Shown here piece after piece: positions 23,230 through 38,482 of a stretch of 43,596 bases of DNA (its first letter is position 1; each line of letters starts with the position of its first letter). The position numbers and the translations under genes were made by a program. The DNA lies in assembly GCA_021200555.1 (NCBI GenBank), contig JAJQGK010000010.1:1-43596 (forward strand), given 5' to 3'. The notes under the pieces were generated by a model that was not told the origin of the DNA, did no database searches, and was given only the letters and a program-made list of their open reading frames with translations. This DNA comes from Clostridiales bacterium (lineage in GTDB: Bacteria > Bacillota > Clostridia > Oscillospirales > Acutalibacteraceae).

Positions 23230-26200
23230 TGGTATACAGAGTATTTTCGGAAAAGAAAAAAGAGCTTGCTTCGGAAGCTTTGACGCTGAAAAACGACATA
23301 AACACCCTATTGCAAATTACCTCGCTTGAGGATATGAGGATAATAAACCGCTACGATGTTGAAAATATAGACAAGGATTTGTTTGACAAGTCCGTTAAGA
23401 CGGTATTTTCCGAGCCGCAGCTTGATATAACCTCCGACGAGCTTGCAGCCGATGAGGGTGATACGATTTTTGCCGTGGAATATCTTCCCGGACAGTTCGA
23501 TCAGAGAGCCGATTCGGCGGCGCAGTGCATCCAGATTATATCTCAGGGCGAAAGACCGATAGTCAAAACAGCCAAAATTTACATTATGAAGGGCAATCTC
23601 ACCGAAGATGAAATAGACGCAGTAAAAAAATACGTCATAAATCCGGTTGAAAGCCGAGAAGCTTCTTTGGAAAAATACGAGACTCTTAAAATTGAGTATA
23701 CAATTCCCGAAACGGTTGCGGTTTTGGAGGGCTTTAACGATCTCGATGAAAAAGGGCTTGATGAGTTTGTAAAAAAATACGCCTTGGCAATGGACGACGA
23801 CGATATAAAATTTTGTCAGGATTATTTTAAATCGGAAAATAAAACTCCTACGATTACGGAAATAAGAATGATCGACACCTATTGGTCGGATCACTGCCGT
23901 CATACGACTTTTCTTACCACCATTGACAGCGTTAAATTTGAGGATGAGCTTTTGCAGTCAGCCTATGAGGAATACATAGCCGTAAGGCGTGAGCTCGGCA
24001 GAACCAAGCCCGTAAACCTTATGGACATCGCCACCGTGGGTACAAGGTACCTTAAAGCAAAGGGAAAGCTTCCCCTTCTTGACGAATCAGAGGAAATCAA
24101 CGCCTGCACCGTAAAAATAAAGGTCAATGTGGACGGCGAGGATGAGGATTGGCTCTTGCTTTTCAAAAACGAGACGCACAACCATCCTACGGAAATTGAG
24201 CCTTTCGGCGGTGCGGCAACCTGTATCGGCGGAGCAATAAGAGATCCGCTGTCGGGCAGAAGCTATGTTTATGCGGCAATGAGAATTACCGGAGCCGGAG
24301 ATCCTCTCGTTCCCGTTAAGGACACCATAAAGGGTAAGCTTCCCCAGAGAAAAATCGTCACAACCGCAGCGGCGGGTTATTCTTCCTACGGCAATCAGAT
24401 AGGGCTTGCAACGGGACAAGTGGATGAAATATATCACAGCGGCTATGTTGCAAAACGTATGGAAATAGGCGCCGTCATCGGAGCAGTTCCGGCGGAAAAT
24501 GTCCGCAGAGAGTGTCCCGAGCCCGGAGATATAGTTATCCTTATAGGCGGCAGAACCGGCAGAGACGGGTGCGGCGGCGCAACCGGATCGTCAAAGTCCC
24601 ACACTTTACAGTCCCTTGAAAGCTGTGGTGCAGAGGTTCAAAAGGGAAATGCTCCTGAGGAGAGAAAGCTTCAAAGGCTTTTCAGAAATGCAGAAGCGTC
24701 AAGGCTTATAAAAAGATGCAACGATTTCGGTGCAGGCGGTGTATCCGTTGCAATAGGCGAGCTTGCGGACGGACTTGATATAGACCTTAACGCAGTGCCA
24801 AAGAAATACGACGGCCTTGACGGCACGGAGCTTGCAATAAGCGAATCGCAGGAGCGAATGGCTGTTGTTGTAGCGGCGGAGGACGTAGAGAGATTTTGTG
24901 AGATTGCGGAAAGCGAAAACCTTGAAGCGACCGTTGTGGCAAAGGTCAAGGGAAACCCAAGACTTACAATGACATGGAACGGAAAGGTCATCGTGGATCT
25001 TTCCAGGGAATTTCTCAATTCCAACGGAGCGCAGAAGCATATTGACATTATGCCCGAAAATCCGGCGGAGTACGAGAAACGCATTGTCTCAGACTTTAAA
25101 ATGTCATATGAAAAGCTTGCGGGGGATTTGAATATCTGCTCAAAGAGGGGACTTTCCGAGCGTTTCGATTCAACCATAGGCGCAGGAACGGTGCTTATGC
25201 CCTTCGGAGGCAAAAACCAGCTGACGCCTACCCAGGCTATGGTCAATAAAATTTCCGTAGAGAAAAAGCATACGGATACATGCTCATTTATGGCGTGGGG
25301 ATATAATCCGTTCATCACGGAAAAAAGCCCCTATCACGGTGCATATCTTGCTGTTGTGGAGTCAATTTCAAAGCTTATTGCATCCGGTGCGGAATTTAAA
25401 GACGTATATCTTACATTCCAGGAATATTTTGAAAAGCCCGAAAAGGATCCCAAGCGTTGGGGCAAGCCCCTGTCGGCTCTTTTGGGTGCGTTTAAAGCTC
25501 AGATGGATTATGAAACCGCATCCATCGGCGGTAAGGATTCAATGAGCGGAACCTTCGAAAATATAGATGTTCCTCCCACACTCGTCTCATTTGCGGTTAC
25601 CACAGGCAATGTAAATGACGTAATATCTCCCGAATTTAAGTCGGCGGGTCATAAGGTTGTGCTTTTAAAGCCCGAATATGACAGCAGCGGACTTCCCGTT
25701 CTGGCATCCGAAAAGGCATTGTTCAAATTGGTTGCGGGATATATGAGACAGGGGATTGTGGAGGCCTGCTCAACTCCCGTTTACGGCGGAATTGCCGAGG
25801 CTGTTATGAAAATGTCCTTCGGCAACGGTATCGGATTTGAGTACGATGAGGCAAACGAGCTTAACGATATCTTCGGCTATAATTACGGAGCGTTTATCCT
25901 TGAAATAAACACCGAGGACGATATAGGCATAAAACTCGGCCATACCTGCCTTGAGGAAACCATAAAATACGGTGAAGATGAAATTGCAATTTCCGAACTG
26001 CTTGAAATTTACGAGGACAAGCTTGAGCCTATTTATTCCTGCAACATCAAGCAGGGAAAGGATGAAATTCCCGCCTTTGATTATACGGCGGAAAGCAGAC
26101 CTTCGCCTGTTGTGAAAATATCTAAGCCGAAAGCTCTTATCCCCGTTTTTCCCGGCACAAATTGCGAATACGACACCGCAAAGGCTCTTGCGGATGCGGG

Positions 26201-26921
26201 AGCAGAGCCTGAAATCTTCGTTATAAACAACCTTTCCGCAGCGAAAATTTCCGAAAGCGTGGATATTTTCGTCAACAAATTAAAGCAGTCCCAACTTGTT
26301 TTTATTCCGGGCGGATTTTCCGGCGGTGATGAGCCTGACGGTTCCGGCAAATTTATAACCGCATTTTTCAGGAACGGAGCGGTTAAGGAACAGGTAAACG
26401 AGCTTTTGAAAAACCGAGACGGGCTTATGTGCGGAATTTGCAACGGTTTCCAGGCGCTTATAAAGTTGGGTCTTGTTCCCTACGGTGAAATAATCGAAAC
26501 GGATGAAAACTGTCCCACCTTGACATACAATACAATCGGAAGGCACCAGTCAAGGCTTGTGCGAACGAGAATTGCCTCAAATAAATCTCCTTGGCTTATG
26601 AATACCGTGCCGGGCGAGGTTTACACGGTTCCCATATCTCATGGAGAGGGACGGTTCCTTGCGTCGGACGAGCTTATCATGAAGCTTGCTCAAAACGGTC
26701 AGATCGCCACGCAGTATGTGGATTTGGCGGGAGAGCCTACATCCGATATACGCTTTAATCCCAATAATTCCGCCTTTGCCATCGAGGGCATAACCTCTCC
26801 GGACGGCAGAGTCTTAGGCAAAATGGGACATTCCGAACGTATAGGAAACGGACTTTATAAAAATGTAAACGGAAATTACGACATCGGAATTTTCAGATCC
26901 GCCGTTGAATATTTTAAATAA
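23229..26921 (+). CDS. purL: FGAM synthase PurL, single-chain with glutaminase domain
   Basis: 1230 residues, the large fused form with synthase and glutaminase in one chain; many Firmicutes use separate PurS/PurQ/PurL instead. The synthase core has DTYWSDHCRHTTF, FKNETHNHPTEIEPFGGAATC and later GGKDSMSGTF. The C-terminal class I glutamine amidotransferase starts near ALIPVFPGTNCEYDTA and has nucleophile Cys1071 (CGICNGFQ) with His1138 and Glu1140 (SHGEGRF). It converts FGAR to FGAM. Last gene of the operon; a terminator follows at once. Confidence 0.97.
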   Translation: MVYRVFSEKKKELASEALTLKNDINTLLQITSLEDMRIINRYDVENIDKDLFDKSVKTVFSEPQLDITSDELAADEGDTIFAVEYLPGQFDQRADSAAQCIQIISQGERPIVKTAKIYIMKGNLTEDEIDAVKKYVINPVESREASLEKYETLKIEYTIPETVAVLEGFNDLDEKGLDEFVKKYALAMDDDDIKFCQDYFKSENKTPTITEIRMIDTYWSDHCRHTTFLTTIDSVKFEDELLQSAYEEYIAVRRELGRTKPVNLMDIATVGTRYLKAKGKLPLLDESEEINACTVKIKVNVDGEDEDWLLLFKNETHNHPTEIEPFGGAATCIGGAIRDPLSGRSYVYAAMRITGAGDPLVPVKDTIKGKLPQRKIVTTAAAGYSSYGNQIGLATGQVDEIYHSGYVAKRMEIGAVIGAVPAENVRRECPEPGDIVILIGGRTGRDGCGGATGSSKSHTLQSLESCGAEVQKGNAPEERKLQRLFRNAEASRLIKRCNDFGAGGVSVAIGELADGLDIDLNAVPKKYDGLDGTELAISESQERMAVVVAAEDVERFCEIAESENLEATVVAKVKGNPRLTMTWNGKVIVDLSREFLNSNGAQKHIDIMPENPAEYEKRIVSDFKMSYEKLAGDLNICSKRGLSERFDSTIGAGTVLMPFGGKNQLTPTQAMVNKISVEKKHTDTCSFMAWGYNPFITEKSPYHGAYLAVVESISKLIASGAEFKDVYLTFQEYFEKPEKDPKRWGKPLSALLGAFKAQMDYETASIGGKDSMSGTFENIDVPPTLVSFAVTTGNVNDVISPEFKSAGHKVVLLKPEYDSSGLPVLASEKALFKLVAGYMRQGIVEACSTPVYGGIAEAVMKMSFGNGIGFEYDEANELNDIFGYNYGAFILEINTEDDIGIKLGHTCLEETIKYGEDEIAISELLEIYEDKLEPIYSCNIKQGKDEIPAFDYTAESRPSPVVKISKPKALIPVFPGTNCEYDTAKALADAGAEPEIFVINNLSAAKISESVDIFVNKLKQSQLVFIPGGFSGGDEPDGSGKFITAFFRNGAVKEQVNELLKNRDGLMCGICNGFQALIKLGLVPYGEIIETDENCPTLTYNTIGRHQSRLVRTRIASNKSPWLMNTVPGEVYTVPISHGEGRFLASDELIMKLAQNGQIATQYVDLAGEPTSDIRFNPNNSAFAIEGITSPDGRVLGKMGHSERIGNGLYKNVNGNYDIGIFRSAVEYFK

Positions 26922-26931
26922 AACCGCAAAC

Positions 26932-26965
26932 AAAAAAGAGGCTCTGTTTTTACGGAGTCTCTTTT
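26932..26965. terminator. Bidirectional terminator, purL / acyltransferase
   Basis: AGAGGCTC (26937-26944) pairs with GAGTCTCT (26955-26962) with one G-U. TTT follows on the plus strand, and six A precede it (26932-26937) for the minus strand. It lies between converging genes. Confidence 0.75.
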
Positions 26966-26991
26966 AAATATGTAAGTATATCTCAAAGTGT

Positions 26992-28158
26992 TTATTCAAT
27001 ATTGGATGATGCAGCTTCAACGCTGTTTTTCTTTTGACGCTTCTTGATAAAAGCAAAAAATCTATCCCTTATTTTTATGCACTTCTCAGTCCAGATTGGA
27101 TATTTTTTGTTGATAAAGCCTTCGGTCAGCCTGCCTATTGTCGCAAGTCTTATCTGATCTATAATCAGACCGCCGAAAAATACGCAGCCGCACTTTATTA
27201 TAATGTGGGGGATAAGCCAAGGGGTGTTAAGATAGTTGGCGTTGGGCGATATGGTTTGCCAGATTGTTTCTCTTGCCATTCCCTCATGGATTAAGTAAAT
27301 TGCAAGCACGGATTTTGCGGATTGATTTATAACGGAGCTGTGAAATTCGATGTTCTTGAAAAACAGGAACGAGCTGACCGCAAGGACAATTCCTATGGGG
27401 CAGTAGTAATCCCTGAAATAAACAGCCATATTAACAAATGTGTCAATTCCGGTAATTACGCCGGCGAAATCCATTACGGGAACGGTGAGGAGGAGCAGAG
27501 CGGCGGATACAAGCATAACGATTAAATTTATGCTGTTTTTGTATTTCAAGTCGTCGGCGTAAAGCCTGATATATGCGCCGGCAAGATAAAATACAACAAA
27601 AAAGTCAAAGTCGGAAAATTCCCAGCCGGCCTTTGCGAAGGTCTTTAAAAAGCTGAAGAATACGAAAATAAGCGCAAGAAGACCGGTAAATGTCTTTTTG
27701 TCGAGGGCTTTTATGAAACGGTTCACATACGGTACAAAGAGAAGAAAGATTACATATGCCAGCACGAACCAATGCCCGCCCCAAATCATGGGAAATAAGG
27801 TAATCAGCAAATTCCTTAAGGTAAACTCAACTTGACCGGTGGCGAAGAGGATTGCGTTGATAATCCATGAATAAAATACCATCTCCGTCATCAATATAAG
27901 ACTTTTCTTAGGCGTGTCCTTTGCCGAATGTATCATAAAATATCCGGTTATCATTGCGAAAACGGAACAGGAGTCCCGCCCGAACATGGATATCATTTGA
28001 ACAAGGACAACTCCCGCCGTCAGATTTGCCGTCGTAAATTCCTCGTAGCCGCCGTGCGCGGAATAATGGCGCAAAATGATAAAGAACATACATAGTATTC
28101 GCAGCAATTCAAGACTGCTGTTGCGGACCTTGCTTTGCCGCAAAGTGTTATTCTCCAT
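26992..28158 (-). CDS. Acyltransferase family 3 (OafA-like) membrane protein
   Basis: 388 residues from ATG 28158; GGAGG lies 9 nt upstream, whereas an in-frame ATG three codons earlier abuts it. About ten membrane helices are visible. The family signature follows the first helix: NSSLELLRILCMFFIILRHYSAHGGY, whose RILxxxxIxxxH arrangement carries the conserved His. Such proteins transfer acyl groups, often acetyl, to cell-surface polysaccharides, peptidoglycan or exported molecules. The C terminus is a basic cytoplasmic tail (FIKKRQKKNS). No glycan gene is adjacent, so the acceptor is unknown. Single-gene transcript. Confidence 0.85.
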   Translation of the reverse strand: MENNTLRQSKVRNSSLELLRILCMFFIILRHYSAHGGYEEFTTANLTAGVVLVQMISMFGRDSCSVFAMITGYFMIHSAKDTPKKSLILMTEMVFYSWIINAILFATGQVEFTLRNLLITLFPMIWGGHWFVLAYVIFLLFVPYVNRFIKALDKKTFTGLLALIFVFFSFLKTFAKAGWEFSDFDFFVVFYLAGAYIRLYADDLKYKNSINLIVMLVSAALLLLTVPVMDFAGVITGIDTFVNMAVYFRDYYCPIGIVLAVSSFLFFKNIEFHSSVINQSAKSVLAIYLIHEGMARETIWQTISPNANYLNTPWLIPHIIIKCGCVFFGGLIIDQIRLATIGRLTEGFINKKYPIWTEKCIKIRDRFFAFIKKRQKKNSVEAASSNIE

Positions 28159-28183
28159 TTTCAGCATCCTCCGATTTTCCCGA

Positions 28184-28207
28184 TTATTGTATTAAAATGT
28201 ACAATAA
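28184..28207. promoter_or_regulatory. Inverted repeat in the acyltransferase leader
   Basis: TTATTGTA (28184-28191) and TACAATAA (28200-28207) are perfect 8-bp arms with an 8-bp spacer. They lie between the predicted start (near 28279) and the ATG at 28158. It may be an operator or an RNA hairpin just upstream of the ribosome site. Confidence 0.4.
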
Positions 28208-28285
28208 ATAGGACAATTATTTGACTTCGCCCGCACAAAAAAATCAAATTTTTCTCCTGCGGAACGATTTTGTGTATTTAAGTTT

Positions 28286-28314
28286 ATTTTAAACCATAAG
28301 AAAACGCCTGTCAA
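28286..28314 (-). promoter_or_regulatory. Promoter of the acyltransferase gene
   Basis: Minus-strand TTGACA (28309-28314), 17-bp spacer, TAAAAT (28286-28291). The leader would be about 120 nt. An inverted repeat (28301-28349) covers the -35 box. Confidence 0.7.
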
Positions 28315-28349
28315 GTCCATAAATGGGACATATAAAAAAACAGCGTTTT
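28301..28349. repeat. Nested inverted repeat over the acyltransferase -35 region
   Basis: Outer arms AAAACGC (28301-28307) and GCGTTTT (28343-28349) enclose inner arms GTCC and GGAC (about 28315-28330). It overlaps the -35 box of the acyltransferase promoter, so it could be a regulator site, or a plus-strand RNA hairpin. Confidence 0.35.
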
Positions 28350-28386
28350 GCATAAGGAGGACAGATTGAATTTATTGAAAAAATAC

Positions 28387-28413
28387 AAAAAAAGAGACTG
28401 CATAAGCAGCCCC
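28387..28413 (-). terminator. Intrinsic terminator of the TM2 gene
   Basis: On the minus strand GGGGCTGC pairs with GCAGTCTC (28406-28413 with 28394-28401), two G-U pairs, a 4-nt loop, then seven T (28387-28393). It is 20 nt past the stop. Confidence 0.75.
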
Positions 28414-28434
28414 TTGAATTGCGAATACGGAAAA

Positions 28435-28767
28435 TTAAACCGTTCTCACATGGTTTTTCTGTTGGAATTTAACATCGCTTTGACACAGATATATCACGCC
28501 CGTAAGCACCGATAATACAACCGGAATAAGGACGATAAACATGCGGTCGAAAATAAATCCGCAAATTACAAATATCAATGTGAAAATGATTTTTAAAATT
28601 CCTCTGACCACGTTTCTCAGATAAAACTGGTTTACGCCTACGATGCCTAAAATCATTGCCAGTACAGCCGCCATGTATCTGCTTCTGACAGGTTGATTGC
28701 TTCTTCCCTTGGGATTTATAATCTCGGTGCCGTATACCTGCTCGGGAAGGATTTTGCTTTTTGCCAT
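28435..28767 (-). CDS. TM2-domain small membrane protein
   Basis: 110 residues from ATG 28767 (AAAGG upstream; an in-frame ATG three codons earlier is too close to it). The TM2 pattern is clear: a first helix in YMAAVLAMILGIVGVNQFYL with the GxxGxNxFYL turn, then a second helix starting GILKIIFTLIFVICG and further hydrophobic residues to about 95. The tail is polar. TM2 proteins are small two- or three-helix membrane proteins of mostly unknown role. It lies 138 nt downstream of guaB on the same strand and may share its transcript; no clear terminator separates them. The gap (28768-28904) holds a 6-bp hairpin ACGCAG/CTGCGT. Confidence 0.85.
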   Translation of the reverse strand: MAKSKILPEQVYGTEIINPKGRSNQPVRSRYMAAVLAMILGIVGVNQFYLRNVVRGILKIIFTLIFVICGFIFDRMFIVLIPVVLSVLTGVIYLCQSDVKFQQKNHVRTV

Positions 28768-28904
28768 TTTTACCATCCTTTCTTTGATGATGAAAATATT
28801 TGATATGTCAAATCGAGTTAATGTTGCAAGACAAGAACTGCGACGCAGGAAATACGGCTGCGTGATATTCCTTGCTGCAAAATTCCGAAATCGGAAAACC
28901 GGAT

Positions 28905-30422
<1,518 letters not shown>

Positions 30423-30431
30423 TTAGAATTG

Positions 30432-30460
30432 ATTATAACACAAAAGACTGCGTTCTTCAA
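30432..30460 (-). promoter_or_regulatory. Promoter of guaB
   Basis: Minus-strand TTGAAG (30455-30460), 17-bp spacer, TATAAT (30432-30437) with an extended TGT before it. Leader about 35 nt. Confidence 0.7.
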
Positions 30461-30564
30461 CAATATTTTTGATTTTTTTATGTTATCCTTCTGCCAAAAA
30501 TAAAGAAGAAAAATAAATAAATAATATAAATGATGATTAAAATTGAAAATTTTAAAATTAACTA

Positions 30565-30593
30565 TTGACAACTTGACTTAAAACATGTAAAAT
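30565..30593 (+). promoter_or_regulatory. Promoter of rpoB
   Basis: TTGACA (30565-30570), 17-bp spacer, TAAAAT (30588-30593). Start near 30600, so the rpoB leader is about 330 nt. Confidence 0.7.
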
Positions 30594-30599
30594 AATAAG

Positions 30600-30930
30600 C
30601 TGTATCATAATGGATAGGCATAATCGGGCGGTTTTAAAAAAATGCCCGGCAGCGTGGAAAATCAGCGGTTTGCGGCAATATTTAAGAGAAAATTTTCACG
30701 GGGGTTGCAGCAAAATCCCGCCGAAGCTTGGCTCTTAAAACCGTACAATACATATTTTACACCTGTAAATGCAATCTGTCAATATAGAGTAATCGCCGAT
30801 TTAATCGAGTGCGTCAAATGCGGTGCAGCATTGAAAGCATTTGCGGCAACCGGCGGCTGCTTAAAATTCAGGATATTTGTACATTGTACTTGTACCGTGT
30901 ACATTGAATAAAGGAACGGAGTGGTGATTC
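30600..30930 (+). promoter_or_regulatory. Long structured leader of rpoB
   Basis: This ~330-nt stretch has no convincing gene. It can fold two ways. One is a local hairpin CGGGC (30625-30629) with GCCCG (30644-30648). The other is a long-range pairing of CGGTTTTAA (30629-30637) with TTAAAACCG (30735-30743), which encloses a second stem CGTGGAAAAT (30653-30662) with ATTTTCACG (30692-30700). The two folds share bases and exclude each other, as in attenuators. No known riboswitch core is recognised. Confidence 0.5.
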
Positions 30931-33900
30931 GTGGTCAATGTGAAGCCTGTAAAGCAGGGAAACAAGACAAGAATGAGCTTTGCGAAAATCAATGAGGTTA
31001 TGGATATGCCCAATCTTATTGAGGTGCAGAAAAATTCTTATCAGTGGTTCCTTGACAAAGGTCTCAGGGAAGTATTCAGGGATATCGGCGAAATAACGGA
31101 TTATTCGGGAAATCTGGCGCTTGTTTTCGTTGATTACAAAATGGACGACAAACCTAAGTACAGCATAAAGGAATGCAAGGAGCGTGACGCTACCTATGCG
31201 GTTGCCTTAAGAGTTACGGCGAGGCTTATTAATAAGCAGACCGGCGCTATTCAGGAAAATGAAGTCTATATGGGTGAATTTCCCAAGATGACCGACAGCG
31301 GCACATTTGTTATCAACGGTGCGGAGCGTGTTATTATTTCTCAGCTGGTGCGTTCTCCCGGAGTATATTATGACATGTCAAGGGATAAAACCGGCAAAAA
31401 GCTTTTTGCAACAACGGTTATACCCAACAGAGGCGCATGGCTTGAATTTGAAACGGACCAGAACGACATTTTCTATGTAAGAATAGATAAAACAAGAAAA
31501 ATCTGCATTACAACATTTATCCGCGCAATAGGCAGCTTTCTTGACGATAATATCCTTAATTCCAACGAGCAGATAGACGAGTTTTTCGGCTATGACGACA
31601 GAATCAGAGCAACGCTTGACAAGGACAATACCCAGAATACGGCGGAAGCTCTTTTGGAGGTTTATAAAAAGCTCCGTCCCGGCGAGCCTCCCACACTTGA
31701 CACCGCAAAATCATACCTTGAAGGATTATTTTTCGATGAACACCGCTACGATATATCCCGTGTGGGCAGATATAAGTATAACAAAAAATTAGGCATGGCG
31801 GACAGACTTAAATATCAGATTTTAGCGCAGCCTATAGTTGACCCGTCAACAGGCGAAATCCTTGCCGAAGAAGGTCAGAAGATCTCCAAGGAAAAGGCTT
31901 TTGAAATCGAGCAGGCGGGCGTTGACACGGCTTATGTGGATATAGAGGGCAAAACCGTTAAGATAATATCCACAGGCATGGTTGATATTTTGCCTTATCT
32001 CCCCAAGGGAATTACCGCCGAGGAGCTTGAAAGCATTGGCATTAACGAAAAGGTAAGCTACAAAGCCCTTATGTCCGTGCTTGACGAATGCGGCGACGAC
32101 AAGGAATCCGTCCTTGAAACTCTTGAGAGAAACGGCGACAGCCTTATCCCAAAGCATATCGTGGTTGAGGATATTTTAGCGTCCATAAACTACCTTAACT
32201 GCCTGGGCAGCGGTATAGGCTCTCTTGACGATATCGACCATTTGGGCAACAGGCGTATCCGCTCTGTAGGCGAACTCCTCCAAAACCAAATGCGTATAGG
32301 CTTTACGAGAATGGAAAGGGTAGTTAAGGAGAGAATGTCCCTTCAAACACAGGAGGCAGACAAGCTCACTCCCCAGGCTCTTATAAGCATCCGTCCCGTA
32401 ACCTCCGCAATAAAGGAATTTTTCGGTTCTTCGCCTCTTTCACAGTTTATGGATCAGAACAATCCTCTTGCCGAGCTTACACATAAGAGAAGACTTTCCG
32501 CATTGGGTCCCGGCGGATTATCCCGTGACCGCGCCGGATTCGAGGTTCGAGACGTTCACTATTCCCACTACGGACGTATGTGTCCCATTGAGACTCCCGA
32601 AGGTCCCAATATCGGACTTATCTCTTCCCTTGCAACCTTTGCGAGAATTAACAAATACGGCTTCGTTGAAGCGCCCTTCCGACGGGTTGATAAGTCAACC
32701 GGCAGAGTGCTTCCCGATGTTGACTATATGACTGCCGACGTTGAGGATGAATTTATGGTGGCTCAGGCAAACGAGCCCCTTGATGAAAACGGACATTTCA
32801 TCAATGACAGAGTAACCGTTCGTTTCCGTGACGAGTTCCGTGAAATTCCCTCTGCCGAAGCAGATTACATGGACGTTTCCCCGAAGATGGTTGTATCTGT
32901 CGCAACAGCAATGATTCCTTTCCTTGAAAACGACGACGCCAACCGTGCGCTTATGGGTTCAAACATGCAGAAGCAGGCCGTTCCCCTTTTAAAGACCGAC
33001 TCTCCCATAGTGGGAACCGGTATGGAATACAAGGCGGCTGTTGACTCCGGAGTTGCTGTTTTGGCGAAAAACGCCGGCACAGTTACGAAAGTCAGCGCAG
33101 ATGTTATCGAAATTACAAGAGACGGCGAGCCTACAATCGACGTTTACGAGCTGATTAAGTTTATGCGCTCCAACCAGGGCACATGCATTAACCAAAGACC
33201 CGTTGTTTCAGCCGGACAGCATGTGGAAAAGGATGAGGTCGTAGCCGACGGACCCGCTACCTGTGACGGCGAAATTTCCCTCGGCAAAAACGCTCTTATC
33301 GGATTTATGACGTGGGAAGGCTATAACTATGAGGACGCAGTTCTCCTCAATGAAAAGCTTGTTCGTGACGATGTATATACGTCAATCCATATTGCGGAAT
33401 ATGAAATCGAAGCAAGAGATACAAAGCTCGGCGCAGAGGAAATCACAAGAGATATTCCCAACGTCAGCGAGGACGCCCTTAAGGATCTTGACGAAAACGG
33501 AATTATCCGTGTGGGCGCTGAGGTTCATTCCACAGATATACTTGTAGGCAAGGTAACCCCCAAGGGCGAAACGGAGCTTACAAGCGAAGAAAGACTTTTA
33601 AGAGCCATTTTCGGCGAAAAGGCAAGAGAGGTAAGAGATACTTCTTTGAGAGTACCCCACGGCGAGTACGGAATTGTCGTTGACCGTGAAATATTCACAA
33701 GAGCCAACAGCGATGAATTAAGTCCCGGAGTAAATAAGGTCGTCCGCTGCTATATTGCGCAGAAGAGAAAAATCTCTGTAGGCGACAAAATGGCGGGACG
33801 CCACGGAAACAAGGGCGTTGTTTCCCGAATCCTTCCTCAGGAGGATATGCCGTTCCTTCCTGACGGCACGCCTCTTGATATAGTCCTCAATCCCTTGGGC

Positions 33901-34758
33901 GTACCTTCCCGAATGAATATAGGACAGGTGCTTGAGGTTACGCTGGGCTATGCCTGCAAAAAATTAGGCTGGAAGATTATGACTCCCGTATTTGACGGCG
34001 CCCACGAAGCTGATATTGTTGAATGCCTTAAAGAGGCGGGACTCAGCGAGGACGGAAAAACCGTCCTGTATGACGGCAGAACCGGTCAGCCCTTTGATAA
34101 CCGTGTAACGGTGGGCATCATGTACTTCCTTAAGCTGCATCACCTTGTTGACGATAAAATTCACGCCCGTTCCACCGGACCGTACTCCCTTGTTACTCAG
34201 CAGCCTTTGGGCGGCAAAGCCCAGTTCGGCGGCCAGCGTTTCGGCGAAATGGAGGTTTGGGCGCTTGAAGCCTACGGCGCGGCCTATACTCTTCAGGAAA
34301 TTCTTACGGTTAAATCAGATGATGTGGTGGGAAGAGTTAAAGCTTATGAGGCCATTGTAAAAGGACAGAACGTTCCCAAGCCGGGCATTCCCGAATCCTT
34401 CAAAGTTCTTATTAAAGAGCTTCAATCCCTTTGCCTTGATGTTAAAGTTCTCGACGAAAACGATGAGGAGATAGACCTTAAACAGGACTATGATGACGAA
34501 GGCTCCGATTATGTCCCCTCAGTTCCCGATACGGGAGACGTTCTTAACGATGCTGAGGGCGCTGCCGGGTACGGAGTTGAGGAAATTCCCGAAGATGATG
34601 AATTGGGACTTTACGACGCAGATGAGGATGACGAAGCGGAAAATTACGGCGGCACAATTATTGATTCCGATGACGACGCCGTTGACAGCGGTATCGATCT
34701 GGCTGCCGCTCTCGGTCAGTTCCTTGACAGCAGCGACGATGAAGACGATGAATATTAA
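30931..34758 (+). CDS. rpoB: RNA polymerase beta subunit
   Basis: 1275 residues. It forms the catalytic core with beta-prime. Start GTG 30931 ([20 protein letters not shown]) has GGAGTGGTG about 8 nt upstream. The rifampicin region reads [20 protein letters not shown], with Asp508, His518 and Ser523 equal to E. coli D516, H526 and S531, so it is predicted rifampicin-sensitive. [10 protein letters not shown] and the C-terminal [19 protein letters not shown] block are present. The last ~80 residues are a strongly acidic tail rich in Asp and Glu. rplK/A/J/L, often upstream of rpoB, are absent; guaB is the divergent neighbour. rpoC follows after 66 nt. Confidence 0.98.
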   Translation: MVNVKPVKQGNKTRMSFAKINEVMDMPNLIEVQKNSYQWFLDKGLREVFRDIGEITDYSGNLALVFVDYKMDDKPKYSIKECKERDATYAVALRVTARLINKQTGAIQENEVYMGEFPKMTDSGTFVINGAERVIISQLVRSPGVYYDMSRDKTGKKLFATTVIPNRGAWLEFETDQNDIFYVRIDKTRKICITTFIRAIGSFLDDNILNSNEQIDEFFGYDDRIRATLDKDNTQNTAEALLEVYKKLRPGEPPTLDTAKSYLEGLFFDEHRYDISRVGRYKYNKKLGMADRLKYQILAQPIVDPSTGEILAEEGQKISKEKAFEIEQAGVDTAYVDIEGKTVKIISTGMVDILPYLPKGITAEELESIGINEKVSYKALMSVLDECGDDKESVLETLERNGDSLIPKHIVVEDILASINYLNCLGSGIGSLDDIDHLGNRRIRSVGELLQNQMRIGFTRMERVVKERMSLQTQEADKLTPQALISIRPVTSAIKEFFGSSPLSQFMDQNNPLAELTHKRRLSALGPGGLSRDRAGFEVRDVHYSHYGRMCPIETPEGPNIGLISSLATFARINKYGFVEAPFRRVDKSTGRVLPDVDYMTADVEDEFMVAQANEPLDENGHFINDRVTVRFRDEFREIPSAEADYMDVSPKMVVSVATAMIPFLENDDANRALMGSNMQKQAVPLLKTDSPIVGTGMEYKAAVDSGVAVLAKNAGTVTKVSADVIEITRDGEPTIDVYELIKFMRSNQGTCINQRPVVSAGQHVEKDEVVADGPATCDGEISLGKNALIGFMTWEGYNYEDAVLLNEKLVRDDVYTSIHIAEYEIEARDTKLGAEEITRDIPNVSEDALKDLDENGIIRVGAEVHSTDILVGKVTPKGETELTSEERLLRAIFGEKAREVRDTSLRVPHGEYGIVVDREIFTRANSDELSPGVNKVVRCYIAQKRKISVGDKMAGRHGNKGVVSRILPQEDMPFLPDGTPLDIVLNPLGVPSRMNIGQVLEVTLGYACKKLGWKIMTPVFDGAHEADIVECLKEAGLSEDGKTVLYDGRTGQPFDNRVTVGIMYFLKLHHLVDDKIHARSTGPYSLVTQQPLGGKAQFGGQRFGEMEVWALEAYGAAYTLQEILTVKSDDVVGRVKAYEAIVKGQNVPKPGIPESFKVLIKELQSLCLDVKVLDENDEEIDLKQDYDDEGSDYVPSVPDTGDVLNDAEGAAGYGVEEIPEDDELGLYDADEDDEAENYGGTIIDSDDDAVDSGIDLAAALGQFLDSSDDEDDEY

Positions 34759-34824
34759 TTTATCGGCGTTCAAACATCATTTCCCTATGTATCCGATTAA
34801 ATAAAAAGGAAGAAGGAATCTGTT

Positions 34825-38421
<3,597 letters not shown>

Positions 38422-38453
38422 CCTAATCCGCTGTAAAAAATTTGTAAAAAGTG

Positions 38454-38482
38454 TTGACACGAGGGCAATTTTGAGTTACAAT
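38454..38482 (+). promoter_or_regulatory. Promoter of the rpsL-rpsG-fusA genes
   Basis: TTGACA (38454-38459), 17-bp spacer, TACAAT (38477-38482). Start near 38489; leader about 128 nt. Confidence 0.8.

Noticed and set aside
28350-28520. Plus-strand small gene after AAGGAGG (TTG near 28365)
   Set aside because: About 50 codons, no recognisable features, overlaps the TM2 gene and its terminator antisense; kept only as a note in a finding.
30642-30911. 89-codon open frame in the rpoB leader
   Set aside because: No ribosome site before its ATG, no domain-like content, and it lies in the structured leader.
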